This document shows, one piece after another, positions 42,533 through 52,200 of a DNA stretch of 64,000 nt. A program made the position numbers and the translations under genes. The notes below the pieces were generated by a model that worked only from the letters and a program-made list of their open reading frames with translations, was not told where the DNA came from and ran no database searches. Position 1 is the first letter of the stretch; every line of letters starts with the position of its first letter. The DNA lies in assembly GCF_028736925.1 (NCBI RefSeq), contig NZ_JAQZAT010000002.1, positions 124,001-188,000 of the forward strand, written 5' to 3'. This DNA comes from Flavivirga sp. 57AJ16. GTDB taxonomy: Bacteria; Bacteroidota; Bacteroidia; Flavobacteriales; Flavobacteriaceae.

Positions 42533-43768
42533 TTATTTTGCTAAAACTTTTTCTGTTTTTTGAGTAAAATCCACTTCAATTTGATTTTTGGTAATATCCT
42601 CAAAAGTTTCTCTTTCCCTAATTAAGTGGGCTTTGTTTTTATACCATAAAACTTCGGCAGGGCGGTATCTGGAATTATAGTTACTGGTCATTGAGAAACA
42701 ATAAGCCCCTGCATTTTTAAAACATAGGATATCACCTTCATTGATTTCATTGATACGTCTGTTGTTTCCAAAGGTATCTGTTTCGCAAATATAACCTACG
42801 ACTGTATAAAAACGTTCACGCCCTTTTGGATTAGAGATATTTACAATATCGTGGTGAGAACCATAAAACATAGGTCTAATAAGGTGATTAAAACCAGAAT
42901 CTACCTGAGCAAATACTGTTGAGGTTGTTTGTTTTACGACGTTTACCTTAGTTAAAAAGCTTCCAGATTCGCTTACCAAAAATTTACCTGGCTCAAAAGC
43001 CAAGGCTAAATCTTTTCCATAGTTTTTACAAAATTCGTTGAATCTTGCCGATAGTTTTTTCCCTAATTCTTCAATATTAGTTTCAATATCTCCCTGTTTA
43101 TAAGGTACTTTAAACCCAGAACCAAAATCAATAAAGTCTAAGTTTTTAAATTGTTTAGCAGTTTCAAATAATATTTCACTGGCATATAAAAAGACTTCAA
43201 TATCTAAAATATCGCTGCCTGTATGCATATGTATACCGTTAATAGTCATTTTAGTATTTTCTACAATACGTATAATGTGCGGTATTTGATGGATAGAAAT
43301 CCCAAATTTAGAATCGATATGTCCCACTGAAATATTACTATTGCCACCTGCCATAACATGTGGGTTAATACGAATACATACAGGTGTTTTTGGGTGTTTT
43401 GTTCCAAATTGTTCTAATATTGAAAGATTATCAATATTAATTTGAACTCCTAATTTTGCTGCTTCTTCTATTTCAGCTAAGGATACACCATTAGGCGTAA
43501 AAATAATCTGTTCAGGTAAAAAACCTGCTGCCAGACCAAGTTGAACCTCTTGAATAGATACGGTATCTATACCAGATCCTAGTGTGTTTAAAAGTTTTAA
43601 TACAGATATATTAGATAATGCTTTAACTGCATAGTTAATCTTAAGCTTTTTTACATTTTTAAAGGCACTTGTAAGCCTTTTGTATTGGTTTTCAATTTTT
43701 TCGGCATCGTATACATAAACGGGACTCCCAAAATCCTGTGCAATTTTTAGCAACTGACTTTCTAACAT
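42533..43768 (-). CDS. lysA: Diaminopimelate decarboxylase
   Basis: Last step of lysine synthesis: decarboxylates meso-diaminopimelate with PLP. 411 residues. PLP-lysine region KLKINYAVKALSNISVLKLL (Lys near 46), GSGIDTVSIQEVQLGLAAGF, HMHTGSDILDIEVF, FGSGFKVPYKQGD, FEPGKFLVSESGSFLTKV and CETDTFGNNRRINEINEGD (active-site Cys from the partner subunit), ending near MTSNYNSRYRPAEVL. Start ATG 43768, with a promoter candidate upstream and a hairpin terminator. Divergent from sucC. Confidence 0.96.
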   Translation of the reverse strand: MLESQLLKIAQDFGSPVYVYDAEKIENQYKRLTSAFKNVKKLKINYAVKALSNISVLKLLNTLGSGIDTVSIQEVQLGLAAGFLPEQIIFTPNGVSLAEIEEAAKLGVQINIDNLSILEQFGTKHPKTPVCIRINPHVMAGGNSNISVGHIDSKFGISIHQIPHIIRIVENTKMTINGIHMHTGSDILDIEVFLYASEILFETAKQFKNLDFIDFGSGFKVPYKQGDIETNIEELGKKLSARFNEFCKNYGKDLALAFEPGKFLVSESGSFLTKVNVVKQTTSTVFAQVDSGFNHLIRPMFYGSHHDIVNISNPKGRERFYTVVGYICETDTFGNNRRINEINEGDILCFKNAGAYCFSMTSNYNSRYRPAEVLWYKNKAHLIRERETFEDITKNQIEVDFTQKTEKVLAK

Positions 43769-43795
43769 AATTTTCTAATTTTCTTCAAAGATATT

Positions 43796-43829
43796 TTATT
43801 CGAATAAATAAAAAGCAAATAATTAAAAA
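43796..43829 (-). promoter_or_regulatory. Promoter candidate for lysA
   Basis: On the minus strand TTTG (43829-43826) and TATCTTTG (43803-43796) are 22 bases apart, slightly longer than the usual 19-21 of Bacteroidota promoters. The predicted start is about 20 bases before the ATG. Confidence 0.45.
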
Positions 43830-43912
43830 ATTATACAAATCAAACAATATGTTAATTATTTAACATTAGGATTTTGTCAACCTACTTATTAATAAGTTTT
43901 CATAATTAAATA

Positions 43913-43945
43913 TTAGGGTAAGTAATAGCTATTATTTACATTTGC
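43913..43945 (+). promoter_or_regulatory. Promoter candidate for sucC
   Basis: TACATTTGC (43937-43945) is a full match to the Bacteroidota -7 element TAnnTTTGC. TTAG (43913-43916), 20 bases upstream, is a three-of-four match to TTTG. The predicted start lies about 20 bases before the ATG at 43970. Confidence 0.6.
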
Positions 43946-43969
43946 CTTTCTTAAACGATTACGCGAATT

Positions 43970-45160
43970 ATGAATTTACACGAATATCAAGGTAAAGAAA
44001 TACTAAGCAGTTTTGGAGTACGCATACAACGTGGTATCGTGGCTCAAAATGCTAATGAAGCAGTTGCCGCTGCAAAACAATTAACAAATGAGACAGGTAC
44101 AAGTTGGCATGTTATTAAGGCCCAAGTTCATGCAGGCGGACGTGGTAAGGGAGGCGGTGTAAAACTGGCCAAAAACTTGCAAGAGGTTGAAGATATTGCT
44201 GGAAAAATTATAGGGATGGACTTAGTAACTCCCCAAACATCTGCTGCTGGTAAAAGAGTCCATCAAGTTTTAGTTGCTGAGGATGTTTATTACCCAGGTG
44301 AAAGTGAAACAAATGAGTTCTACATGTCTGTGTTATTAAATAGAGGCACAGGACGCAATATGATCATGTATTCTACAGAAGGTGGAATGGATATTGAAAC
44401 TGTTGCGGAAGAAACACCGGATTTAATATTTACTGAAGAAATTGATCCAACTGTTGGTTTATTACCATTTCAAGCGAGACGCGTCGCTTTTAATTTGGGA
44501 TTATCTGGTTTGGCTTTTAAGGAGATGACAAAGTTTGTTACTGCTTTATATACAGCCTATGTAAAATCTGATTCGTCTTTATTTGAGATCAATCCTGTTT
44601 TAAAAACAAGTGATAATAAAATAATGGCTGTAGATGCTAAAGTAACTATTGACGATAATGCGCTTTACAGACATAAGAGCTACATTGATTTACGTGATGT
44701 GCGCGAAGAAAGTGCTATTGAAGTAGAGGCTGGAGAACTTGGTTTAAACTATGTAGATCTGGATGGAAATGTTGGCTGTATGGTAAATGGAGCGGGATTA
44801 GCTATGGCTACTATGGATTTAATTAAACAAGCGGGAGGAGAGCCAGCTAACTTTTTAGATGTTGGTGGTACTGCAGATGCAGCCCGCGTTGAAGCAGCTT
44901 TCAAAATTATATTAAAGGATCCAGCGGTAAAAGCCATCTTAATAAACATATTTGGAGGCATAGTACGTTGCGACCGTGTAGCACAGGGTGTTATTGATGC
45001 TTATAAAAACATGGGAACGATAAATGTACCAATTATTGTACGTTTGCAAGGAACTAATGCAGATATCGCTAAGGAATTAATAGATAATTCTGGTTTAGAT
45101 GTGATGAGTGCCACAGAGTTTCAGGAGGCGGCAGATAAAGTTCAGAAAGTGCTAAGTTAA
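43970..45160 (+). CDS. sucC: Succinyl-CoA synthetase (ADP-forming), beta subunit
   Basis: Forms ATP (or GTP) from succinyl-CoA in the TCA cycle, with SucD. 396 residues. ATP-grasp N-terminus MNLHEYQGKEILSSFGVRIQ, KAQVHAGGRGKGGGVKLAKN (ATP binding), VAEDVYYPGESETNEFYMS, LFEINPVLKTSDNKIMAVDA with Mg-binding residues, and the CoA-ligase part GCMVNGAGLAMATMDLIKQA, NFLDVGGTADAARV, NIFGGIVRCDRVAQGVI. sucD is not adjacent, as often in Bacteroidota. It has its own promoter and terminator. Confidence 0.97.
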   Translation: MNLHEYQGKEILSSFGVRIQRGIVAQNANEAVAAAKQLTNETGTSWHVIKAQVHAGGRGKGGGVKLAKNLQEVEDIAGKIIGMDLVTPQTSAAGKRVHQVLVAEDVYYPGESETNEFYMSVLLNRGTGRNMIMYSTEGGMDIETVAEETPDLIFTEEIDPTVGLLPFQARRVAFNLGLSGLAFKEMTKFVTALYTAYVKSDSSLFEINPVLKTSDNKIMAVDAKVTIDDNALYRHKSYIDLRDVREESAIEVEAGELGLNYVDLDGNVGCMVNGAGLAMATMDLIKQAGGEPANFLDVGGTADAARVEAAFKIILKDPAVKAILINIFGGIVRCDRVAQGVIDAYKNMGTINVPIIVRLQGTNADIAKELIDNSGLDVMSATEFQEAADKVQKVLS

Positions 45161-45210
45161 CTTAGTTTAACATTGTAAGATAATATTTAACATTGTAGTA
45201 TTTTTTATAT

Positions 45211-45240
45211 AAGAGTAGCTTAAAAGGCTGCTCTTTTTTA
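45211..45240 (+). terminator. sucC terminator
   Basis: aagagtagc pairs with gctgctctt (G-U pair allowed) around ttaaaag, followed by ttttt. About 50 bases after the sucC stop. Confidence 0.8.
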
Positions 45241-45331
45241 TTGCATAATTTTGAACCGAAATAGTAAGGCATTTAAAAAAAATCAACGCTTGCCAACTAT
45301 TTTGAAGTTCTAAATCAATAAATTATAAACT

Positions 45332-45685
45332 ATGAAAACAATTAAAGTATTATTAGTATCGGCTCTTTTGGTATGTTCAAGTATGGTTTTCGCTCACAAC
45401 ACGGATCCTGTAAAAGATAGAGGGAATAAACCAGTAACTATAACAAGCGAAATAGTAAATCTTTTAGATTTCCCATATTTTATTGTTAAAGAAGAAAAGC
45501 TAGTGAATGTGTTATTTACTGTAAATAAGGATAAAGAAATCGTTGTTTTGTCAGTAGATTCCGATTCGGAAGAATTGGTACATTATATTAGACAAAAATT
45601 AAATTATTCTAAAGTTTCCAACAACGAAGTTATAAAGGGTAAAACCTATTTACTTCCTGTTAAATTTGTTCCTTTTGGGGTGTGA
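45332..45685 (+). CDS. Small secreted protein, unknown function
   Basis: 117 residues. Signal peptide MKTIKVLLVSALLVCSSMVF with cleavage near AHNTDP. The mature part has the pattern FIVKEEKLVNVLFTVNKDKE, IVVLSVDSDSEELVHYIRQK and KGKTYLLPVKFVPFGV, which resembles a small TonB-like/carrier fold seen in many short flavobacterial periplasmic proteins. I cannot assign a function. Single gene; a long inverted repeat begins 15 bases after its stop. Confidence 0.7.
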   Translation: MKTIKVLLVSALLVCSSMVFAHNTDPVKDRGNKPVTITSEIVNLLDFPYFIVKEEKLVNVLFTVNKDKEIVVLSVDSDSEELVHYIRQKLNYSKVSNNEVIKGKTYLLPVKFVPFGV

Positions 45686-45700
45686 AATATAATTATTACA

Positions 45701-45833
45701 AGAGGGTGTCTAAAAAGTAAGTTCGATGTCATATTGAGCTTGTCGAAATATTTTTAACTTACTGATAATCAATATCGGTTTCGACAGGCTCAACCTGACA
45801 AATCAAATTATAAAGACTTTTTAGACACCCTCT
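45701..45833. mobile_element. MITE-like element with 18-bp perfect ends (agagggtgtctaaaaagt)
   Basis: agagggtgtctaaaaagt (45701-45718) and its exact complement (45816-45833) bound 97 bases that include a second pair, atattgagcttgtcgaaata against tatcggtttcgacaggctca. The ends have the look of transposon termini. It overlaps the last codons of the minus-strand DUF1456 gene, whose stop codon lies in the right arm. Confidence 0.75.
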
Positions 45834-46069
45834 TTTTTAGTTTCTTTTTTTGGTAATGGCCCTCGTAAATGAATCACAAGTCCATTTAAAAAATTACGTA
45901 AAATTTGATCACCACATGCCATATATTTAGGATGATCTTCTTTTCTAAAAAATGCCCCCAGTTCACTTTTGGATATCCTGAAATCGACCAGGCTTAAAAT
46001 CTTTACAATATCATCGTCACGAAGCTTTAAAGCAACGCGTAATTTTTTTAAAATATCATTATTTGTCAT
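45821..46069 (-). CDS. DUF1456 family protein (single-repeat form)
   Basis: 82 residues. Family pattern: NNDILKKLRVALKLRDDDIV, then KILSLVDFRISKSELGAFFR, KEDHPKYMACGDQILRNFLN and GLVIHLRGP. E. coli YehS has two such repeats in about 156 residues; this protein has one, matching YehS's second. The final residues KKETKKEGV and the stop codon are encoded by the right arm of the inverted-repeat element at 45701-45833, so the original C-terminus may have been altered. Function of the family is unknown. Confidence 0.8.
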   Translation of the reverse strand: MTNNDILKKLRVALKLRDDDIVKILSLVDFRISKSELGAFFRKEDHPKYMACGDQILRNFLNGLVIHLRGPLPKKETKKEGV

Positions 46070-46449
46070 AAATTAATTTCTACTTTTTTTAATTTGGATT
46101 TAATATCTAAAATAGTTCAATTAATTAAAAAGCATCTGTTTTTCTCGCGTTTTCTTCGCTTTTGCAAAGATACCTTAAATATTAATTTTTAAGGATCTGT
46201 ATAAAAAATAAATTTTTTACGACTAAAATGTTGTATATTAATGGTTTATGGGTGTATTTTTTTAACGAAAGTAAATGGTGGCAAATGATGAAATGCAGTT
46301 TTATTAGATGAATAAAATGCTATTATTGACGAAATAAATAAAAGTTACGATCAAATACCCTATGTTTTTCGATAAGTTACATTATATAGACGATTATTAA
46401 ATTACTGTTGTGTGTACCTTTATAGTATAATTAATTAATCCCCTTAAAA
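46070..46449. other. Divergent promoter region between DUF1456 and the TerB-like gene
   Basis: 380 AT-rich bases. TATCTTTGC on the minus strand (46172-46164) is a perfect -7 match for the DUF1456 gene, about 95 bases before its ATG, but I see no -33 box. No coding remnant was found. Confidence 0.4.
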
Positions 46450-46857
46450 ATGATTAATAGAGTAGAAAAATTAAGCCTTTTGTCCGAAATGATTGCATTT
46501 GCAAAATATGATAAAGACATAAAAAATATAGAATATAATTTTTTATTAGGTGTTGCAAAGCAACTTGATATAGCACGGGAAGATTTTGAATATTTAATAG
46601 AGCACCCTGTTACTTATACGCATTTAAAATCCCATAGTGAGCGTATTGTACAGTTTCATAGATTGGTATTATTAATGAATATTGATCAAGAAAATGAAGG
46701 TAGCCCTTCTAGTGCTATAAAATTATATAATTTTGGTTTACGTATGGGACTAAGCCATGAGTCCATTACTAAGGTACTATATTTAATGGAGAGTTTTCCA
46801 AATAAAATCGTACCGCCTGATGTGTTGATTGATATCTTTAAAACACAGTACAATTAA
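46450..46857 (+). CDS. TerB-like helical protein, unknown function
   Basis: 135 residues, all-helical: MINRVEKLSLLSEMIAFAKY, EYNFLLGVAKQLDIAREDFE, IVQFHRLVLLMNIDQENEGS, NFGLRMGLSHESITKVLYLM and PDVLIDIFKTQYN. The pattern resembles the tellurite-resistance TerB fold; homologues next to uvrB are sometimes mislabelled as UvrB-related. Convergent with uvrB, whose palindromic terminator lies between. No metal-binding cluster is evident. Confidence 0.65.
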   Translation: MINRVEKLSLLSEMIAFAKYDKDIKNIEYNFLLGVAKQLDIAREDFEYLIEHPVTYTHLKSHSERIVQFHRLVLLMNIDQENEGSPSSAIKLYNFGLRMGLSHESITKVLYLMESFPNKIVPPDVLIDIFKTQYN

Positions 46858-46924
46858 TAATAATCTGCTAAGTTCTTATTATAATAATGTGTTTTATTTG
46901 AGGCCCTCTTTGAGAGGGTATTGG

Positions 46925-46954
46925 AAAAGCTAAAAGTTTAAACTTTTAGCTTTT
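46925..46954. terminator. Palindrome over the uvrB stop codon
   Basis: aaaagctaaaagttt and aaacttttagctttt form a perfect 30-bp palindrome. The uvrB stop (46938-46940) and its last codons (EKLKV) lie inside it, so it serves both coding and, probably, termination for both convergent genes. Confidence 0.7.
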
Positions 46955-48941
46955 CTAGTTTATTTTGATAATTTTTAATTTCGTCACGTAATTTTGCTGC
47001 AATAATAAAATCCAAGGCTTTGGCCGCTTCTTCCATTAATTTACGTTTTTCGCGGATTTTCTTTTCTAATTCTGGTTTCGTTAAATAACCACTTTCTGGT
47101 TCGGCGGCCTTTAAGGCTTCTAATGCATAGCTGTAGGTACTTACCGAATTTTTAGACAAAGCATTATCCAAACTTTTGTTGAGTGCTTTGGGCGTCACAT
47201 GATGTTTTATATTATAAGCCATTTGTTTTTCACGTCTGTAATTGGTCTCATCTATGGTCTTTTGCATGCTATTGGTAATTTTGTCTGCATACATAATGGC
47301 TTTACCGTTCAAGTTCCTTGCGGCCCTACCTACAGTTTGTGTCAATGAACGTGTTGAACGTAAAAAACCTTCTTTATCGGCATCTAAAATAGCAACAAGA
47401 GACACTTCGGGTAAATCCAAACCTTCTCGTAAAAGATTCACGCCGACTAATACATCAAATAATCCTTTGCGTAAATCTTGCATAATTTCAACACGCTCTA
47501 AAGTATCTACATCACTATGGATGTACCGGCAACGTATTTGTATTCTGTCTAAATACTTGGTCAGCTCTTCGGCCATACGTTTTGTAAGGGTGGTCACTAA
47601 TGTACGTTCGTCCTTTTCAACACGTTGTTGTATTTCCTCTATCAAATCATCAATTTGATTTAAACTGGGCCTTATTTCAATAATAGGATCCAATAGCCCA
47701 GTTGGACGAATCACTTGTTCTATATAAATGCCATCTGTTTTTTGAAGTTCATAATCGGCAGGTGTAGCACTTACATAGATGACTTGATTTTGAATAGCTT
47801 CAAATTCTTCAAATTTTAATGGACGGTTATCCATCGCAGCTGGTAGCCTAAAGCCGTATTCAACTAAATTTTCTTTTCTGCTTCTATCACCACCATACAT
47901 AGCATGTACTTGAGAAATAGTGACATGGCTCTCATCTACAACCATTAAATAATCATCTGGAAAATAATCCAATAAACAAAAAGGACGTGTACCGGGCAAT
48001 CTGCCATCAAGGTAGCGCGAATAGTTTTCTATACCCGAACAATAGCCTAATTCACGGATCATTTCTAGATCGAATTCGGTACGTTCTTTAAGTCGTTTAG
48101 CCTCTAAATGTTTACCGATCTCTTTAAAATAATCATGTTGTTTTACTAAATCATCTTGAATATTTTTAATAGCACCTTGCAACACCTCGGGTGAGGTAAC
48201 AAACATATTTGCAGGATAAATGGTCAGTTGATCGTATTTTTCAATAACCTTATTGGTCTGAACGTTGAAAGATTCAATATCTTCAATTTCATCTCCAAAA
48301 AAATGAATTCTAAAGGCATCATCGGCATAACTGGGAAAAATGTCAACCGTATCACCTTTTATTCTAAAGGTTCCATGTTTAAAATCGGCTTCTGTTCTGG
48401 AATATAAACTTTGTACCAATTGATGTAATAGTTTTGTTCTGGAAATAACCTGGTCCCTTTTTAAGGCCACCACATTTTTTTGAAATTCAATAGGATTTCC
48501 AATACCATAAATACATGAAACCGATGCAATCACCAAAACATCCCGTCGACCAGATAGGAGGGAAGATGTGGCACTTAAGCGCATCTTCTCAATTTCTTCG
48601 TTAATAGATAAATCCTTTTCTATATAAACGCCAGAAACAGGAATATAGGCCTCTGGTTGGTAGTAATCATAATATGAAACAAAATACTCTACGGCATTAT
48701 TTGGAAAAAACTGTTTGAACTCCGAGTATAATTGAGCTGCCAGTGTTTTATTATGTGCCAGGACCAGAGTTGGACGTTGTACCTCTTGTATAACATTAGC
48801 AACGGTAAAGGTTTTTCCAGAACCTGTTACACCTAACAATGTTTGATATTTTTCATTGGAAATAATGCCATCAACCAATTGTTTTATAGCTTGTGGCTGA
48901 TCTCCCGTAGGGCTAAATTCTGATTCGATTTTAAATTGCAT
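46938..48941 (-). CDS. uvrB: Excinuclease ABC subunit B
   Basis: Damage-verifying helicase-like subunit of nucleotide excision repair. 667 residues. Walker A LLGVTGSGKTFTVANVI, the beta-hairpin region YFVSYYDYYQPEAYIPVSGV, DEAD-like motif LMVVDESHVTISQVHAMYGG, VSATPADYELQK, and helicase motifs V/VI in GVNLLREGLDLPEVSLVAIL and TQTVGRAARNLNGKAIMY. A C-terminal UVR domain (EKKIREKRKLMEEAAKALDF then IIAAKLRDEIKNYQ) contacts UvrC. Complete; start ATG 48941. Confidence 0.98.
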   Translation of the reverse strand: MQFKIESEFSPTGDQPQAIKQLVDGIISNEKYQTLLGVTGSGKTFTVANVIQEVQRPTLVLAHNKTLAAQLYSEFKQFFPNNAVEYFVSYYDYYQPEAYIPVSGVYIEKDLSINEEIEKMRLSATSSLLSGRRDVLVIASVSCIYGIGNPIEFQKNVVALKRDQVISRTKLLHQLVQSLYSRTEADFKHGTFRIKGDTVDIFPSYADDAFRIHFFGDEIEDIESFNVQTNKVIEKYDQLTIYPANMFVTSPEVLQGAIKNIQDDLVKQHDYFKEIGKHLEAKRLKERTEFDLEMIRELGYCSGIENYSRYLDGRLPGTRPFCLLDYFPDDYLMVVDESHVTISQVHAMYGGDRSRKENLVEYGFRLPAAMDNRPLKFEEFEAIQNQVIYVSATPADYELQKTDGIYIEQVIRPTGLLDPIIEIRPSLNQIDDLIEEIQQRVEKDERTLVTTLTKRMAEELTKYLDRIQIRCRYIHSDVDTLERVEIMQDLRKGLFDVLVGVNLLREGLDLPEVSLVAILDADKEGFLRSTRSLTQTVGRAARNLNGKAIMYADKITNSMQKTIDETNYRREKQMAYNIKHHVTPKALNKSLDNALSKNSVSTYSYALEALKAAEPESGYLTKPELEKKIREKRKLMEEAAKALDFIIAAKLRDEIKNYQNKLEKLKV

Positions 48942-48968
48942 CCTACAAAATTAAGCAAAAAAAGTATG

Positions 48969-49223
48969 CTATCTCTTTAAAGTAAAATGACCTAAATATT
49001 CTCCGTCTTCTTCTCTTTAAGCATATTCATAATTATCAAGTTCGAGTTAATAGGATCGATGATCACTAAATTGTTCTTAGAGTGGACTGTAATAGTAACA
49101 TCACCTTGGGTAATGGTTGCTTTTCCTGAAACTTTTACAGCAACAGTCAAGGTTTTGGAGCAATAGGCACCATGAGTTTTGGTTAAAGGAACTGGATACC
49201 TACCAGAGGTAGATAGTTGTCAT
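48969..49223 (-). pseudogene. Remnant of a type B T9SS cargo protein
   Basis: ATG 49223 gives MDDNYLPLVGIQFL and stops. A second frame then reads TKTHGAYCSKTLTVAVKVSG, KATITQGDVTITVHSKNNLV and IIDPINSNLIIMNMLKEKK before a stop. A third frame ends GEYLGHFTLKR and TAG. The last motif is the typical end of the gliding-motility/type IX C-terminal domain, as in GHFALKR and NHFTLKY of the two intact genes upstream. The remnant therefore appears to be a third cargo gene, mostly deleted, in the same orientation. Confidence 0.65.
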
Positions 49224-49240
49224 CCATAAGTATTATAAAA

Positions 49241-52200
49241 CTAGCGCTTTAGGGCAAAGTGTCCTTTAATATTAAAAGCGCTGCCGTTTTGGATAATATT
49301 GGCAGAAAACCAATAATCATCAGAGGGCATGTTCTGTCCGTTATATGTACCGTCCCAACCAATGGAAGTGTGAGGTAAAGTCTTGAGAAGTTTACCATGT
49401 CTATTGTAAATATAGACTATAGAGCCCGTAAGTTCTGGGCGCTCTATTCCAATGATATGCCAATGATCATTAAATGTATCATTATTTGGTGTGAAAAATT
49501 TAGGTATGTCGAAAATAAATACACTTTTGGAAACATCCATACAGCCATTTAAATCCCTAACGGTAACCGTATGTTCACCATAGCTCACATTTTCAAATAC
49601 ATTGGAAGTTTGGGCTTCTCCATGATCCAAAATATAAACATAATCCCCAATTTTAGCGGGGTCTATTTCCACTATTATTCTATTCGGATCTGCAAAGTCT
49701 ATGGTGGGAGTAAAATTAATGATGGCTTCATCTGAGGCTATAACCTTGAAAGTATGCGTATTTTCACAGGGACCGGTAATATATGGCCTAACTATTTTTA
49801 CCCATAAATCTAAAGTACCGTTAGCTAAATCTGAAGGTTCGACAATAATTATGGGTGTTGTTTCTCCTGTAGACCACTCGTAATTATCACTAGAAAAGCC
49901 TGTTTCTGCAGTGATAGCTATGGCTGTATCGTTGCATAGTGGAACCATATCCTCTAGGTCTATTTTGGGTAATGGTTTTATATTTAAATTAAACTGTGTG
50001 GTGGCGTAGCATGTGGTGTTATTGTTTTCTACTCTTACGAAAACAGTTTCATTATCACTACCATCGTGTAGATTGTTCAAAGGGTTTTCCTTGTCCTGTG
50101 CATTTTCTATAGAAGCATAATAGCTTAGGGTGTACAGATTAGGGTCTTGTGTTCCTAGAATGATAGCATCATTATCGTTTAGGTTAAATGCCCGTGTATC
50201 GGTTTCATCAGTATTATCATCACAATAATACAGATCGGGTGCCCCATTCGCCATGGGGTTCGGATTTATTTGCAGGTTAAATGAAGAGGTGATAAAGCAG
50301 CCCGTTGTTATATTGGATACCCTTATAAATATGGTATGGTTACTGGCCGTATAATTAAATATATTGTTTAGGGGCGCTACATTGTTATCGGCATCATTTT
50401 GTGTATTGTGATATGAAATATTCACTGAACTGGGGTCGGCTACGATCATGGCATCTACTGTAGATAAATCAAAGGTATCCGTGTCATTATCACATATGGG
50501 TACCGTTCCTACATTATTAATTGCAGGGGGGAGGTTGACTCCCAATTCCAGTGGCACAACACTAAAACAGCTGGTTAAAGTATTTGCTACTTTAATATAG
50601 ACCGTTTTGGCACTTGAATTAAAACTTGTCGGGTCTGGTATTTCATTGGTATTATCTAAACCGTCACTTTGATTGATATCATCAAAATCTTCAAAGTAGT
50701 TTGTTATAAGATTGGTTTGTATTCTATCTAAAATTTCAAAATCTGCCGTTGTTAAATCAAAAACGGTAGCTCCATCATAACCTTCATCACAAAGAATTAA
50801 AGGGGAAGGTGTGGTAATATCCGGGGCAGCAAGAATATTGATGCCCACTTCTTCAATGACAAAACATAAAGAGTCATCACTTTCAATCCTGGCATATAAG
50901 GTTTGTGGATTTCTCGTGTTTGTATAAGTAAGTGATAGTGCATTATCATTATTATCGGCGTCTCCTCGGGTAAGATGGAATGTTATATTTAGTGGTTCTG
51001 GAGGGTTAGCCCCTTGAATTTCCAGAATTTTTTCGTTTAAATCGAACGTGTCTATACCATCGTTACTAATGTCATCACATCTTAAAAAAGGCGTTGGGAC
51101 ATTATAAACGGGATCTGGTGACACTTGTAATATAAATGATGCGGTGTCGGAACAATTGGCATCGGTTATGTTTTCTACACGTACATAAATGGTCTGGGGG
51201 CTGGATGTATTTTGGTAAACGGTGTTTTTGTCTATGGCATTGGCAATATTACCAGATGTTGCATCCATTTCATCCTCAAAATAATAGACTTCTTTGCCCG
51301 TTTGCCCATTTAAAATTTCTGCATCTTTATCGGCTAATAAGAAATCAGCCGTACTACCGCCTCCTGCTTGACAAATTTGAAAGTTACTAATGGCAGGAAT
51401 ATTGGGTAATGTATTAACAATGACTTGAAGTTCAACAATATTATAGCACCCAGAAGCATTTATAGAACTTTCTACTCTTATATAAATGGTTTGGGTGGTG
51501 GCATTGAATGTCGTCGTATCACTAATAGGGTTAGTAAAGTTATTAGCATCATCAAAAGACGTAAAAAAATCTATGTCCAACCCAGTGGGATCTGCTACTA
51601 CTTCAGGGATCTTATTTTCGAGGTTTATTATAGAAAAACCATCGCCATCTGTATCACAAATTAGAAAAGGTGCGGGTTGTGCCGCCGCTGGTGCTAAAAC
51701 AACTTCGATTTCGAAAAAATTAGTTGTGGCACATCCCGTATCATTATTTACAATACGAGCATAAATTGGCTCTGTAGGATTTGTGTTTGTATAAAAATCG
51801 GGTAATTGGTTTGCCGTATTATTATTGTCTGCATCAGCAGCAGTAGGGAAATAGGTCACCGAAAAATTGGTATTACCATTGGTTACCATCTCATCAAGTG
51901 AGTGAAGGTCAATGCTAACGGTACCATCATCATCCGTATCACAATAGGGAATGGGGTTTGCAGGATTAAATTGTAATATGGGGTTTACAAGAAGTGTGAT
52001 GTCGCCAACTTCTGTACAGTTGCCATCATCTAGGCTCACATACAATACTTTAGGGCTTGTGGCTTCGTATAAAACGCCTTTAGGAATAGGGTTGGTATTA
52101 TTGTCCCTGTCTGGTTCCGTTTCATAAAAGGTTACAGTAACGGGGTTGGGTAAGTCATCAGATATAAAGGATTCAATGGTTGTTAGGTTAAACTCTAAAG

